Positions 34,582 through 43,632 are shown, numbered from the stretch's first letter. The stretch is DNA of 64,000 nucleotides from JAXGXT01 sp040772665 (GCA_040772665.1 JAXGXT010000005.1:62001-126000), one strand, 5' to 3'. The notes: generated by a model from the letters alone, not told the origin. A program made the numbers and translations.

Positions 34582-35817
34582 TTAATATAAAGGATATTTA
34601 TCAGTAAGCGTAATAACCTTTTGTCTTGCTTTTTCCTTGTTCCCTTCAAAGTCTTTAAGAACAAGTGAAATTATATCTGCAATTTCAACCATGTCCTCTT
34701 CTTTCATTCCTCGTGAAGTAACTGCAGGTGTTCCTACTCTGACTCCACTTGTTACAAAAGGACTTTGCGGATCAAAGGGTATTGTATTTTTATTACATGT
34801 TACCCCTATTTCATCAAGACGTTTTTCAGCCTCTTTTCCTGTAAGGTCAACACTTCTTAAATCAATAAGGCAAAGGTGTGTGTCTGTACCTCCTGAAACT
34901 ATGTTAATTCCTCTTTCAATAAGGCTGTTTGCAAGAACAGAAGCATTTTTTACAACCTGTTTCATATATTCTTTATATTCAGGCTGTAAAGCCTCTTTAA
35001 AACATACTGCCTTTGCCGCAATAACATGCATAAGAGGGCCGCCTTGAAGTCCCGGGAAAATAGCCTTATCTATAGCCTTTGCATATTCTTCTTTACACAT
35101 AATCATACCGCCTCTTGGGCCTCTGAGAGTTTTATGTGTTGTTGTTGTAACAAAATCAGCATAAGGCACAGGAGATGGATGTTCACCTGCAACAATAAGA
35201 CCTGCTATGTGGGCAATGTCAACTAATAAATATGCTTCTACGCTTTTGGCAATTTCAGATATTTTCTTAAAATCAATTGTTCTGGCATATGCACTTGCTC
35301 CTGCAACAATCATTTTAGGTTTTGATTCTTTAGCAAGTCTTTCAAGTTCGTCATAATCAATAAATCCTGTTTCATCAACTCCGTAAGGAACAATGTTAAA
35401 ATATTTTCCTGAAATATTAACGGGGCTTCCGTGGGTAAGGTGTCCGCCATGGGCAAGGTTCATGCCAAGTATAGTATCTCCCGGAGTAAGCATTGCAAAG
35501 TAAACAGCAGTGTTTGCAGATGCACCTGAATGCGGCTGAACATTTACGTGGTCACAGCCAAAAAGCTCTTTTGCTCTTTCAATGGCAAGGTTTTCTGCAA
35601 CGTCAACCTCAACACAACCACCGTAATAGCGTTTGCCGGGATAGCCTTCTGCATACTTATTTGTAAGAGGAGATCCCATTGCTTCCATAACTGCCTTTGA
35701 AACAAAGTTTTCTGAAGCAATCAACTCAATATTGTTTCTCTGTCTTGCAAGTTCTCTTTTTATTGCCTCCGCAATTTCAGGGTCGGCATTTCTCACTTCA
35801 TTAAATTCAAAATCCAT
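34582..35817 (-). CDS. glyA: Serine hydroxymethyltransferase
   Basis: PLP enzyme that interconverts serine and glycine and loads one-carbon units on tetrahydrofolate. The 411 residues are intact. The PLP Lys is Lys229 in 'VTTTTHKTLRGPRGG'; 'LIASENF', 'EGYPGKRYYGG' and 'HSGASAN' are family hallmarks. TTGGAGG precedes the ATG. It is transcribed alone from a promoter at 35901-35928. Confidence 0.98.
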   Translation of the reverse strand: MDFEFNEVRNADPEIAEAIKRELARQRNNIELIASENFVSKAVMEAMGSPLTNKYAEGYPGKRYYGGCVEVDVAENLAIERAKELFGCDHVNVQPHSGASANTAVYFAMLTPGDTILGMNLAHGGHLTHGSPVNISGKYFNIVPYGVDETGFIDYDELERLAKESKPKMIVAGASAYARTIDFKKISEIAKSVEAYLLVDIAHIAGLIVAGEHPSPVPYADFVTTTTHKTLRGPRGGMIMCKEEYAKAIDKAIFPGLQGGPLMHVIAAKAVCFKEALQPEYKEYMKQVVKNASVLANSLIERGINIVSGGTDTHLCLIDLRSVDLTGKEAEKRLDEIGVTCNKNTIPFDPQSPFVTSGVRVGTPAVTSRGMKEEDMVEIADIISLVLKDFEGNKEKARQKVITLTDKYPLY

Positions 35818-35900
35818 CTTTTAATCCTCCAACCTTATTTTTAGCAAAGGTTCTTCCTCTGCGTTCATTTGTCCGCATACAGCGAATTCAAATATACTAT

Positions 35901-35928
35901 ATTTTATCACATTTTTCTCCAAAGGCAA
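35901..35928 (-). promoter_or_regulatory. Sigma-A promoter of glyA
   Basis: On the minus strand, -35 TTGCCT (35923-35928), a 16-bp spacer and -10 TAAAAT (35901-35906). The leader is about 75 bases; I saw no riboswitch or T-box in it. Confidence 0.65.
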
Positions 35929-36025
35929 GCAAAAAAGTAAAATAAATTTCATTCATTGTCTAAACTACAGACAAAACTTCACTGTTCAGCAAGTGTGTCG
36001 AAAAAATACATACTAAACTATTTAA

Positions 36026-36059
36026 TAAAAAAGGCAGCTTCCTATGTTAAAGAAGTGCC
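36026..36059 (-). terminator. Terminator of mnmA
   Basis: The minus strand forms GGCACTTC/GAAGCTGCC, a stem with one bulged base, followed by TTTTTT. It lies 8 bases after the mnmA stop. Confidence 0.7.
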
Positions 36060-36066
36060 CTGATAT

Positions 36067-37140
36067 CTAGATTATAGTCCCTCCGCAAATAACATAATCG
36101 CCATCATAAACAACAAGGGCCTGTCCTGGAGTTACAGCTCTTTGCCGCTCATCAAAAACACATTTAACTGTGTCACTATCCACAAGACTTATTGTACACG
36201 GAGCTTTTTTGTGGCTGTATCTAATTTTAGCCTCTGCCCTAATTTCTCCGGTAAGTGTTTCAAAAGCCATAAAATTCACATTATTTGCATAAACGGTTGT
36301 TTTAAATAAATCCTCGTTTTGACAAAGCACAACTTCACTTGTTTCAGGCCTTATTGCATAAACAAACATAGGCTTTCCAAAGGTAATTCCAAGACCTTTT
36401 CTTTGTCCTATGGTATAATAGACTATGCCTTTATGTTTTCCTAAAACATCCCCGTTTAAATCAACAAAATTTCCTTCTTTAATTTTTTTACCGCAGTTTT
36501 CTTCAATAAACTTTCCGTAATCATCATCTTCTATAAAACATATTTCCATGCTGTCAGGCTTATCGGCAACACGAAGCCCAATTTTTTCAGCAATTTCCCT
36601 TACCTTATCTTTAGTGTAATTTCCAACGGGCATAAGGGTTCTTTTAAGTTGTTCCTGTGTTAAATTATAAAGCACATATGTCTGATCTTTTGCCTTTGCA
36701 TCACTCATTTTAAGGGTATATCTTCCTGTGAGAGGATGTTTTTCAATTATGGCATAATGACCTGTGGCTATATAATCAGCGCCAATTTCTCTGGCTCTGT
36801 TTAAAAGAGATTCCCATTTAACATATCTGTTGCAGGCTATACATGGGTTTGGAGTTTTTCCGCTAAGATATTCATTAACAAAATAATCTATTACAGTTTT
36901 TTTAAACTCACCTTTAAAATTCATAACATAGTATGGAATGTCAAGAATGTTTGCAACACGCCTTGCATCATCTACAGCAGAAAGACCGCAGCAGCCGTCT
37001 TCGTTGTTTTCAACATTTTCATTTTGCCAAATGTGCATAGTTGCGCCTATAACCTCGTATCCTTCTTCTTTAAGAAGGTATGCCGCAACGGAACTGTCTA
37101 CCCCGCCGCTCATTCCAACTACAACCTTGCCTTTGTTCAT
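36067..37140 (-). CDS. mnmA: tRNA 2-thiouridylase
   Basis: Adds sulfur to U34 of tRNA-Lys, -Glu and -Gln. The 357 residues show the PP-loop 'GMSGGVDSSV' (9-18) and the catalytic Cys pair Cys100 (CxxC with Cys103) and Cys201 ('MEICFIEDD'). Sulfur should come from the cysteine desulfurase encoded upstream (37927-39108), a frequent pairing in Firmicutes. A 346-base gap with repeats and a terminator separates it from iscU, so it probably has its own promoter. Confidence 0.97.
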   Translation of the reverse strand: MNKGKVVVGMSGGVDSSVAAYLLKEEGYEVIGATMHIWQNENVENNEDGCCGLSAVDDARRVANILDIPYYVMNFKGEFKKTVIDYFVNEYLSGKTPNPCIACNRYVKWESLLNRAREIGADYIATGHYAIIEKHPLTGRYTLKMSDAKAKDQTYVLYNLTQEQLKRTLMPVGNYTKDKVREIAEKIGLRVADKPDSMEICFIEDDDYGKFIEENCGKKIKEGNFVDLNGDVLGKHKGIVYYTIGQRKGLGITFGKPMFVYAIRPETSEVVLCQNEDLFKTTVYANNVNFMAFETLTGEIRAEAKIRYSHKKAPCTISLVDSDTVKCVFDERQRAVTPGQALVVYDGDYVICGGTII

Positions 37141-37214
37141 TTTTCCACCTGCCTAAACACTTTTTAAAATTCGGTTTTTTTAAACATATTTCAAAATTAT
37201 ATCATAGAAATAGA

Positions 37215-37297
37215 AGAAAGCGGCGGCAGAGCCATTAGGCTCTTCCGCAAATGAAATTTGTGGGTATTATATCTAAAAACGAAAGAAAGCGGCGGCA
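37215..37297. repeat. Repeated 14-bp AGAAAGCGGCGGCA element
   Basis: AGAAAGCGGCGGCA occurs at 37215-37228 and 37284-37297, each followed by a GAGCC/AAGCC hairpin half. The G+C-rich motif stands out in an otherwise A+T-rich gap. Confidence 0.7.
37228..37273. repeat. 46-bp intergenic repeat, copy 1
   Basis: Contains two back-to-back hairpins (AGAGCC-ATTA-GGCTCT and CAAAT-GA-AATTTG) and ends GTGGGTATTATATC. The copy at 37381-37426 differs at one base. The unit looks like a small REP/MITE-type element. Confidence 0.85.
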
Positions 37298-37380
37298 AAG
37301 CCGACATTTTCTTTTGCTAACAAACGAATAAAACTTGAAAAGTTTTACGAGTAATATAATCCGCTGTGATAACAGCGGTA

Positions 37381-37426
37381 AGAGCCATTAGGCTCTTCCA
37401 CAAATGAAATTTGTGGGTATTATATC
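37381..37426. repeat. 46-bp intergenic repeat, copy 2
   Basis: 45 of 46 bases match copy 1 (G to A after the first hairpin, which completes the CACAAAT/ATTTGTG stem). The 346-base gap 37141-37486 holds these repeats and the iscU terminator; I see no gene in it. Confidence 0.85.
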
Positions 37427-37427
37427 A

Positions 37428-37471
37428 TAAAAATCGGAGAAATGAAATCTCTTTATCAACTTCACTTCTCC
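37428..37471 (-). terminator. Terminator of iscS-iscU
   Basis: The minus strand forms GGAGAAGTGAA/TTCATTTCTCC (11 bp with one G-U pair) and then GATTTTTAT, 15 bases after the iscU stop. Confidence 0.75.
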
Positions 37472-37486
37472 AATTTATAGTTATTC

Positions 37487-37924
37487 TCATTCGCAGTCAA
37501 TATCCTTAGAATGATCAATATCATCATGAGGTTTTTTTAACCCTTCAATCACTATATTGTTCTTGCTTGCATAATTCCATAAAGCTGAATTTAAAGCTTC
37601 TTCTGCTAAAAGAGAGCAATGCACCTTTGCTGGAGGAAGACCATCAAGAGCCTCCATAACAGCCTTGTTTGTAACTTTAAGAGCCTCCTCAATTGTTTTG
37701 CCTTTAACAAGCTCTGTAGCCATGCTGCTTGTTGCAATGGCTGCCCCGCAGCCAAAAGTTTTAAACTTGGCATCTTCAATCACACCATTTTCAATTTTTA
37801 AATCCACCTGCATAATATCACCGCATTTTGCATTGCCTACCCTGCCTGTTCCACTTGCGTTTTCAATACTTCCCATATTTCTTGGATTCATAAAATGATC
37901 CATAACTTTTTCGCTATAATCCAT
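37487..37924 (-). CDS. iscU: Fe-S cluster assembly scaffold IscU/NifU-like
   Basis: Scaffold on which 2Fe-2S and 4Fe-4S clusters are built. The 145 residues carry the three cluster Cys: Cys34 ('NAKCGD', with Asp36), Cys59 ('FGCGAAIA') and Cys103 ('VHCSLLAEEA'). ATG 37924 sits 2 bases after the iscS stop behind AAAGGAGA. A longer frame to 37945 would overlap iscS without a ribosome site. No hscAB or fdx genes follow, as is usual in Clostridia. Confidence 0.95.
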   Translation of the reverse strand: MDYSEKVMDHFMNPRNMGSIENASGTGRVGNAKCGDIMQVDLKIENGVIEDAKFKTFGCGAAIATSSMATELVKGKTIEEALKVTNKAVMEALDGLPPAKVHCSLLAEEALNSALWNYASKNNIVIEGLKKPHDDIDHSKDIDCE

Positions 37925-37926
37925 AA

Positions 37927-39108
37927 TTATCTCTCCTTTGTACATACATAATCAGCATAAAGAGGTGACATGCTTCTTAATCTTTCTATAATTGACGGAA
38001 GCTTCTCAATAACATAATCTACATCTTCTTCCTTTGTGTCAAGACCTAATGTTAACCTTACAGAGCCATGAGCCTCCTCATGCTTAAGCCCTGTTGCCAA
38101 AAGAACATGTGATGGGTCTAAACTTCCAGAGGTGCAAGCTGAACCGCTTGAAGCACAAACTCCCAAAGCATCCAAAAGCATTAAAATGGATTCGCCTTCA
38201 ACAAATTCAAAAGAAATGTTGCAGTTTCCCGGAAGTCTTTTGTTTGGATGTCCATTTAAAAATGAGTTTGGTATTTTTAAAAGTCCTTCAATAAGCTTAT
38301 CTCTTAAAATTGTGAGCCTTTTAATTTCTTTTTCCATTTCATTTGCAGAAAGCTCCATTGCATAACCAAGACCCACAATGCCGGGAACATTTTCGGTTCC
38401 TGCCCTTTTTCCTCTTTCTTGAGCTCCTCCATATATTAAAGGTTTTATTTTTGTTCCTTTTTTAATATAAAGAGCACCTATACCCTTTGGGGCACCAAGC
38501 TTATGCCCTGAAAGAGAAAGCATGTCAATATTCATTTCTTTTACGTCAATAGGAACATGTCCAACAGCCTGAACTGCATCGGTATGGAAATACACCTTAT
38601 TTTTTCGTGCAATCTCGCCGATTTCTTTTATAGGTTCAATAGTTCCTATTTCATTGTTGGCCGCCATTATTGTAATAAGAATCGTGTCGGGGCGTATTGC
38701 TTTTTCAACTTCATCAGGAGAAACAACTCCGTATTTATCAACATCAAGATATGTGACCTCATATCCATTTTCTTCAAGAAATTCACAAGTATGAAAAACT
38801 GCATGATGCTCAATTTTTGTTGTTATTATATGCTTGCCTTTTTCCTTAAGTGCAAGAGCTGTGCCCCTTATTGCCCAGTTATCACTTTCACTTCCTCCAG
38901 CAGTGAAAAAGATTTCTTCGGGCAATGCTCCAATTGCAACTGCAACCTGCTCTCTTGCTTTTTCAATCGCTTTTCTGCTTTGTTGGCCAAAACGATAAAC
39001 ACTTGACGCATTACCAAAGCTTTCTTTATGATAAGGTATCATAATTTCAAGAACCTCATTTCTTACAGGTGTGGTTGCTGCGTTATCCATATATACAAAC
39101 TTTGACAT
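37927..39108 (-). CDS. iscS: Cysteine desulfurase (NifS/IscS)
   Basis: PLP enzyme that takes sulfur from cysteine for Fe-S clusters and tRNA thiolation. In 393 residues the PLP Lys is Lys203 ('SGHKLGAPKG') and the persulfide Cys is Cys325 ('SSGSACTSGS'); 'ATTPVRNEVLE' is the N-terminal signature. Operon partner of iscU, with mnmA downstream. The IscR-type regulator gene lies 1 kb upstream, separated by an XRE gene on the other strand. Confidence 0.96.
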   Translation of the reverse strand: MSKFVYMDNAATTPVRNEVLEIMIPYHKESFGNASSVYRFGQQSRKAIEKAREQVAVAIGALPEEIFFTAGGSESDNWAIRGTALALKEKGKHIITTKIEHHAVFHTCEFLEENGYEVTYLDVDKYGVVSPDEVEKAIRPDTILITIMAANNEIGTIEPIKEIGEIARKNKVYFHTDAVQAVGHVPIDVKEMNIDMLSLSGHKLGAPKGIGALYIKKGTKIKPLIYGGAQERGKRAGTENVPGIVGLGYAMELSANEMEKEIKRLTILRDKLIEGLLKIPNSFLNGHPNKRLPGNCNISFEFVEGESILMLLDALGVCASSGSACTSGSLDPSHVLLATGLKHEEAHGSVRLTLGLDTKEEDVDYVIEKLPSIIERLRSMSPLYADYVCTKER

Positions 39109-39409
39109 AATAAAAACCCCTTTTTATGAATTATTTTGTTATTAAAAGATAAAATATCATTGCCTCAATTGTTAAAAATTTAGATTTGATTTTTGTGAAT
39201 GTTTGTTTTCATTCTGTGACAAATCATTTCAATTAACAGCCACTTACAATATAATAATGACATAATAAGTGACATATTGATTTTGTTTTACTATAGTAAG
39301 CGTTGTAAATATCTTTTCTTTATCAATAAACTAAAGTGATTTAAAGTTTTAAAGTTATATAAAAGAAATTAGTAATTTCAATATATTATATGCTTATCGA
39401 GGTGATAAA
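39109..39409. other. Divergent intergenic region, iscS and XRE regulator
   Basis: 301 bases with no gene. It holds one clear inverted repeat, CACTTA (39241-39246) with TAAGTG (39266-39271), and two GTGACA words nearby, which could be regulator sites. No promoter close to consensus was found for either gene; candidates on both strands are weak. Confidence 0.4.
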
Positions 39410-39820
39410 ATGGAATTTAAGGAAAGACTTAAAAGTCTTCGTAAGGAAAATAAACTAACACAAAGTGCTTTAGGTAATATTTTAAATTACGGCTATACTG
39501 CAATTTCAAACTATGAGTCAGGAAGAAACGAACCTTCAATTAAAGACCTTAAAAAAATTGCTGAATATTTTAACGTTTCTATAGATTATTTACTTTGTGT
39601 AAATGATGTAAGAAACCCGTATGTCAAAAATAATTATCCTGAACAATTTGATGAACTTAGAAATATTTACTCATCTTTAACTCCACGCAAAAGAGAATCC
39701 TTTGAGTTTTTTATGCGTTGGCTTGCTGAATGTGATGACGAGGAGGATGAACAAAAAACTTTAAAGGTTGCTCAAGAACCTACTCCTTATAAAATAAAAA
39801 ACCCTAATATGAAAAAATAA
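39410..39820 (+). CDS. XRE-family helix-turn-helix regulator
   Basis: A 136-residue DNA-binding protein. The N-terminal HTH_3 domain (5-62) reads 'RLKSLRKENKLTQSALGNILNYGYTAISNYESGRNEPSIKDLKKIAEYFNVSIDYLL'. The C-terminal half is helical, acidic ('CDDEEDEQ') and of unknown function. GAGGTG lies 6 bases before the ATG. It stands alone and may act on the divergent isc genes or itself; no target is proved. It shares a terminator with iscR. Confidence 0.88.
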   Translation: MEFKERLKSLRKENKLTQSALGNILNYGYTAISNYESGRNEPSIKDLKKIAEYFNVSIDYLLCVNDVRNPYVKNNYPEQFDELRNIYSSLTPRKRESFEFFMRWLAECDDEEDEQKTLKVAQEPTPYKIKNPNMKK

Positions 39821-40030
39821 TTCTTTAAAATCATGTTTAATTCATTGTATTCCTATTTCTTTACTATGATTTTATTATAAAATTATTTTTGTCATTTGTC
39901 AATAATAAATACGAGTTTTTTTATCAATTAAATGGCTTAAAATATGAATTTTCTTAGCACATTTTTTCAACCATAAACTTTAAACTTTATAAATACATTT
40001 ACATCGCAACTGAAATTAACTTATAAAAAA

Positions 40031-40076
40031 AACATCCTTTAATACTATAATTCTAATGAAAGTATTAAGGATGTTT
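40031..40076. terminator. Shared bidirectional terminator
   Basis: A 15-bp stem (AACATCCTTTAATACT with AGTATTAAGGATGTT, one bulge) with T runs in both directions. It ends the XRE transcript on plus and iscR on minus. The stretch 39821-40030 has nothing else visible. Confidence 0.85.
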
Positions 40077-40085
40077 TATTTTAAT

Positions 40086-40523
40086 TTATATAATATAATC
40101 AATTTCATTATTGGAGCTGCATTCTTTTATAAGGTCTTCCAGTGTGTATTTATCCACATATTCATTTATAACAACATAAAGCCCTTCCCAAAAACCAAGG
40201 GTTGTGCAGTCAGAACTTCTTGGACAAATATTTTCTCCCCCTTCAAGGCAGGATATTGGAGCAAGATCTCCTTCTGTAACTCTTAAAATATCACCAATTT
40301 TGTATTCATTAGGTTCTTTTACAAGCTTATATCCGCCTTGAGAGCCCCTTGTGCTTTTAAGTAAGCCAAATTTAGAAAGCTGCCCAACAATCTGTTCCAA
40401 ATATTTAACAGAAATATTCTGCCGTGAAGATATCTCTTTCAGTGAAACATTGTTGCCGTTGCTGTTAACCGCAACATCAATCATAAGCCTTATGGCGTAT
40501 CTTCCTTTTGTTGAAACTTTCAT
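40086..40523 (-). CDS. iscR: Rrf2-family regulator IscR
   Basis: A 145-residue winged-helix regulator that senses Fe-S supply. The recognition region reads 'NVSLKEISSRQNISVKYLEQIVGQL', followed by 'TRGSQGGYKL' (wing). The three cluster Cys are Cys92, Cys100 and Cys106. ATG 40523 is preceded by GGGAGGTG with 5-base spacing. A palindrome over its own -10 suggests autorepression. Likely targets are iscS-iscU, which is inference from proximity. Confidence 0.92.
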   Translation of the reverse strand: MKVSTKGRYAIRLMIDVAVNSNGNNVSLKEISSRQNISVKYLEQIVGQLSKFGLLKSTRGSQGGYKLVKEPNEYKIGDILRVTEGDLAPISCLEGGENICPRSSDCTTLGFWEGLYVVINEYVDKYTLEDLIKECSSNNEIDYII

Positions 40524-40543
40524 ATCAACACCTCCCATCATTA

Positions 40544-40575
40544 CCTATTATATTATAGGATTTGTGGGTAATCAA
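40544..40575 (-). promoter_or_regulatory. iscR promoter with overlapping palindrome
   Basis: On the minus strand, -35 TTGATT (40570-40575), a 17-bp spacer and consensus -10 TATAAT (40547-40552). CCTAT-N6-ATAGG (40544-40559) overlaps the -10 and is a candidate operator. Confidence 0.7.
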
Positions 40576-40588
40576 TATGTTTTTGCAG

Positions 40589-42292
40589 TTATTTGTATCT
40601 TTTAGTATTTTTAAAGGTATTTGCTGCTTTTTTCATTTCTTCGGCTGCACGTGTAACCAAGCTTCCGCCGCTGAAACCTCCCATAAGCCGTGAGATTTCT
40701 TCAATCTGACCCTCTTCTTGAAGCCTTATAACCTTTGTTATTGTTCTTGTTTTCTCAGTTGTTTTTTCAATTAAAAAATGAAAATCTGCCATTGCGGCTA
40801 TTTGAGGAAGATGAGTTATACATATAATTTGCCTTTTGCCAGCAATTATGCTTAACTTCTCTCCTACTCTTGAGGCGGTGTTTCCACTTATTCCGGCATC
40901 TATTTCATCAAATATAAATGTTTCAATAACATCTGCATCTGCAACCACCGTTTTCATTGCAAGCATAATTCTGCTCATTTCGCCTCCCGAGGCAATCTTT
41001 GCCAAAGGTTTTGGCTCTTCGCCTAGATTTGCACTTATCATAAATTCAACTGCATCACGGCCTTTGGAATTAAAAGTTTCTTTTTGAATAACTTTTATAT
41101 CAAAGTAAGCATTTTTCATTTCCAAATCCTTTAGCTGAAGTTCAATTTCTTTTGAAATTTCAGCTGCTTTTGTGATTCTGATGTTACTCATAATGTCGCA
41201 AATAGATTTAATTTGATTGTAAATACTATTTTTTTCTTCAGTAAGTTTTCCTCTTTGTTCCTCACTGTTTTCTATAAATTCCAATTCTGTTTGAGATTTT
41301 TCCTGAACTAAAAGTATATCTTTTATTGTTTGACCATATTTCTTTTTAAGGCGGTAAATCAAATCAAGGCGTTCTTCCAGCATATCAATTTCATCTATGT
41401 CAGTTTCTAAAGAGTCACTGTATTGCCTGATAAATCTGCCTGTTTCTTCAAGCAAAGCACTTATATTTAAAAGGCTTTCATACACATCCTCCATTTTTTC
41501 ATCAATGGAAAGCAATTCTTCAAGCTGTCTTACAGCTTCGTTAACATTGTCGAGAGCTGAATTTTGCTCTTCTGTTCCCGAATATAAAAGCATGGCACAT
41601 TTTTGGGAAATACGGCTTATTTTTTCAATATTATTAAGATATTCTTTTCTTTCTTCAAGATTTTCTTCTTCATCTATTTTTAATGAGGCACTTTCGATTT
41701 CATTTATTTTATATTTAAGAAGATCAATTCTCTCTTCTCTTTCTTTATCGTTACCGCTGACCTCTTTAAGTTTTGCCAGCACTTCTTTATATTGCTCAAT
41801 GCAAATTGAAAGCTTTTCCTTAAACTTGTCTAAATCCTCACCACAGAATTTGTCAAGTATCTGCAAATGTTTTTTCGGATTTAAAAGCGATTGATGCTCA
41901 TGCTGACCATGTATATCAATAAGGGTTTCAGAAACTTGTTTAAGCATGCTTATTGTAACAACAACTCCGTTTATTCTTGCACTGCTTTTTCCTTCGGAGG
42001 TCATTGTTCTGTTTATAACAATAATTTCATCAGAAGTTTCTATTCCAAGATTTTCAAGAACTTCAAAGATTCCTTTATCTGTTATGGAAAATTCAGCTTG
42101 AACCACAGCCTTTTCTGCACCTTTTCTAACAAAGTCCTTTGTTACTCTTCCCCCGAGGACAAAGTTAATAGAGTCTATAATCATACTTTTTCCTGCACCT
42201 GTTTCGCCTGTAAGTATATTAAGACCCTCTGAAAATTCAATTTCAGCCTCTTCAATTAAAGCCACATTTTTGATATGTAATCCCAAAAGCAT
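40589..42292 (-). CDS. recN: DNA repair protein RecN
   Basis: SMC-like ATPase that gathers at double-strand breaks. The 567 residues: Walker A 'GETGAGKSMIID' (29-40), a long coiled coil (about 150-370), signature 'KIASGGEMSRIMLAMK' and Walker B 'FIFDEIDAGISG'. Last gene of the argR-recN end of the dxs-side operon, 12 bases after argR. spoIVB and spo0A, which often follow recN in spore formers, are replaced here by iscR. Confidence 0.97.
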   Translation of the reverse strand: MLLGLHIKNVALIEEAEIEFSEGLNILTGETGAGKSMIIDSINFVLGGRVTKDFVRKGAEKAVVQAEFSITDKGIFEVLENLGIETSDEIIVINRTMTSEGKSSARINGVVVTISMLKQVSETLIDIHGQHEHQSLLNPKKHLQILDKFCGEDLDKFKEKLSICIEQYKEVLAKLKEVSGNDKEREERIDLLKYKINEIESASLKIDEEENLEERKEYLNNIEKISRISQKCAMLLYSGTEEQNSALDNVNEAVRQLEELLSIDEKMEDVYESLLNISALLEETGRFIRQYSDSLETDIDEIDMLEERLDLIYRLKKKYGQTIKDILLVQEKSQTELEFIENSEEQRGKLTEEKNSIYNQIKSICDIMSNIRITKAAEISKEIELQLKDLEMKNAYFDIKVIQKETFNSKGRDAVEFMISANLGEEPKPLAKIASGGEMSRIMLAMKTVVADADVIETFIFDEIDAGISGNTASRVGEKLSIIAGKRQIICITHLPQIAAMADFHFLIEKTTEKTRTITKVIRLQEEGQIEEISRLMGGFSGGSLVTRAAEEMKKAANTFKNTKRYK

Positions 42293-42304
42293 AGCATTTA
42301 CCCC

Positions 42305-42760
42305 TTATTCAGCATTAATTATTCTTGTTAATCTTTGTATAAATTCAACAGCCTGGCTGTTTGTTCTGGCAACGCAAAAAACCGTATCATCACCTGCTAT
42401 GGAGCCGAGAATATCGGAGCTTTCCATGTTATCAAGTGTTACGGCAACAGCCATGCCCATTCCCGTTAGGGTTTTAATAACAATTATGTTTTGTGCAAAA
42501 TCAACACTTACAACAGCATCTCTGAAAACTCTTATAATTCGTTCTGAAAATTCAGAATCCATAGTGGTTATTGCCGCATATTTTTGTCTGCCGTTTTCAG
42601 TTGCAATTTTTGTTATTTTAAGCTGTCTTATATCTCTGGAAATTGTTGCTTGAGTTACATTATAGCCTTCTTCTTTAAGCATTAAAGCAAGCTCTTCTTG
42701 TGTTTCAACAACATTGTTTTCAATAATCTCCAGTAATTTTGTTTGTCTGGAAATTTTCAT
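42305..42760 (-). CDS. argR: Arginine repressor ArgR/AhrC
   Basis: Arginine-responsive regulator of arginine synthesis and breakdown. In 151 residues the N-terminal winged helix reads 'RQTKLLEIIENNVVETQEELALMLKEEGYNVTQATISRDIRQL', and the C-terminal hexamerisation/arginine domain has 'GTIAGDDTVF'-like 'GSIAGDDTVFCVAR'. Its place between nadK and recN is conserved in Firmicutes. Confidence 0.97.
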   Translation of the reverse strand: MKISRQTKLLEIIENNVVETQEELALMLKEEGYNVTQATISRDIRQLKITKIATENGRQKYAAITTMDSEFSERIIRVFRDAVVSVDFAQNIIVIKTLTGMGMAVAVTLDNMESSDILGSIAGDDTVFCVARTNSQAVEFIQRLTRIINAE

Positions 42761-42769
42761 ATCTCAAGT

Positions 42770-43618
42770 TCATCTCCTTCCCATCATTTTGTTTCTAAGC
42801 ACATCATAAAACCCTAAATCTCCCGTTTTTATAATTCCTGTATAAAACTTGGATTTTTTAATAAGAATTGTATCACCTGTTTCAAGAACACAATTGTTTT
42901 GTCCATCAATGACAGCGAAAATTCTTTGTCTTGTATATCGGTTTACTTTAAGCTTAACCACATCTTCAGCGCCTACAACAATGCTTCTTGAATGCAGTGT
43001 GTGGGGGCAAATGGGGGTTATTGCAACCATGTCGGCATCGCTTTTTAAAATCGGCCCCCCTGCCGCCAAGTTGTATGCTGTTGACCCTGTGGGAGTTGAA
43101 ACAAGAATACCGTCACCAAAATAATTGTCTATAAATTCATTATTAATGTAAACTCCAACATCAACCATACTGCCCCTTGAAATACTTACTTCATTAAGAG
43201 CAGTAACAGTTCTTTTCCCATCCTTTGATGAAGAAATAACAGCCTCAAGCATCATCCTTTTTTCAAGCTTGTATTTGCCTTCAAGAACCTTTTCAACACT
43301 TGTTTCCATGCCGTCTTTGCCGACGTCAGTTAAAAAACCAAGATATCCAAGATTAATTCCAAGCATAGGCAAGTTGTATTTTGAAGCTTTTTTGCCGCAG
43401 CTTAACATTGTTCCGTCACCGCCAAGAACAATAAGAAATTCTGACTCACGAAAAATAATCTCCTCTTTTGTTGCATATGCCTTAAGCTCCGGCACTAAAC
43501 TTAGGCTGTCACTTACCATAGGGTGGCAGCCTTTTTTCAAAAGAAACTTAACCAATTTTTTTGTGGCAAAGTAATTTTCATCTTTTTTTGTGTTTGGCAA
43601 AATTCCGATTTTTCTCAT
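42770..43618 (-). CDS. nadK: NAD kinase
   Basis: Makes NADP from NAD. The 282 residues have 'LGGDGTML' (GGDGT at 66-70), 'GINLGYLGFLTDV' and 'TPTGSTAYNLAAGGPI'. It sits between tlyA and argR, the usual clostridial order. Confidence 0.97.
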   Translation of the reverse strand: MRKIGILPNTKKDENYFATKKLVKFLLKKGCHPMVSDSLSLVPELKAYATKEEIIFRESEFLIVLGGDGTMLSCGKKASKYNLPMLGINLGYLGFLTDVGKDGMETSVEKVLEGKYKLEKRMMLEAVISSSKDGKRTVTALNEVSISRGSMVDVGVYINNEFIDNYFGDGILVSTPTGSTAYNLAAGGPILKSDADMVAITPICPHTLHSRSIVVGAEDVVKLKVNRYTRQRIFAVIDGQNNCVLETGDTILIKKSKFYTGIIKTGDLGFYDVLRNKMMGRR

Positions 43619-43632
43619 TTTAAAAAATTCTC

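Noticed and set aside
35818..35900. Glycine riboswitch or T-box ahead of glyA
   Set aside because: The leader is about 75 bases, too short, with no T-box TGG sequence or tandem glycine-aptamer pattern.
37215..37426. CRISPR array at the mnmA repeats
   Set aside because: Only two copies, with a 107-base gap that is not spacer-like, and no cas genes in the window.
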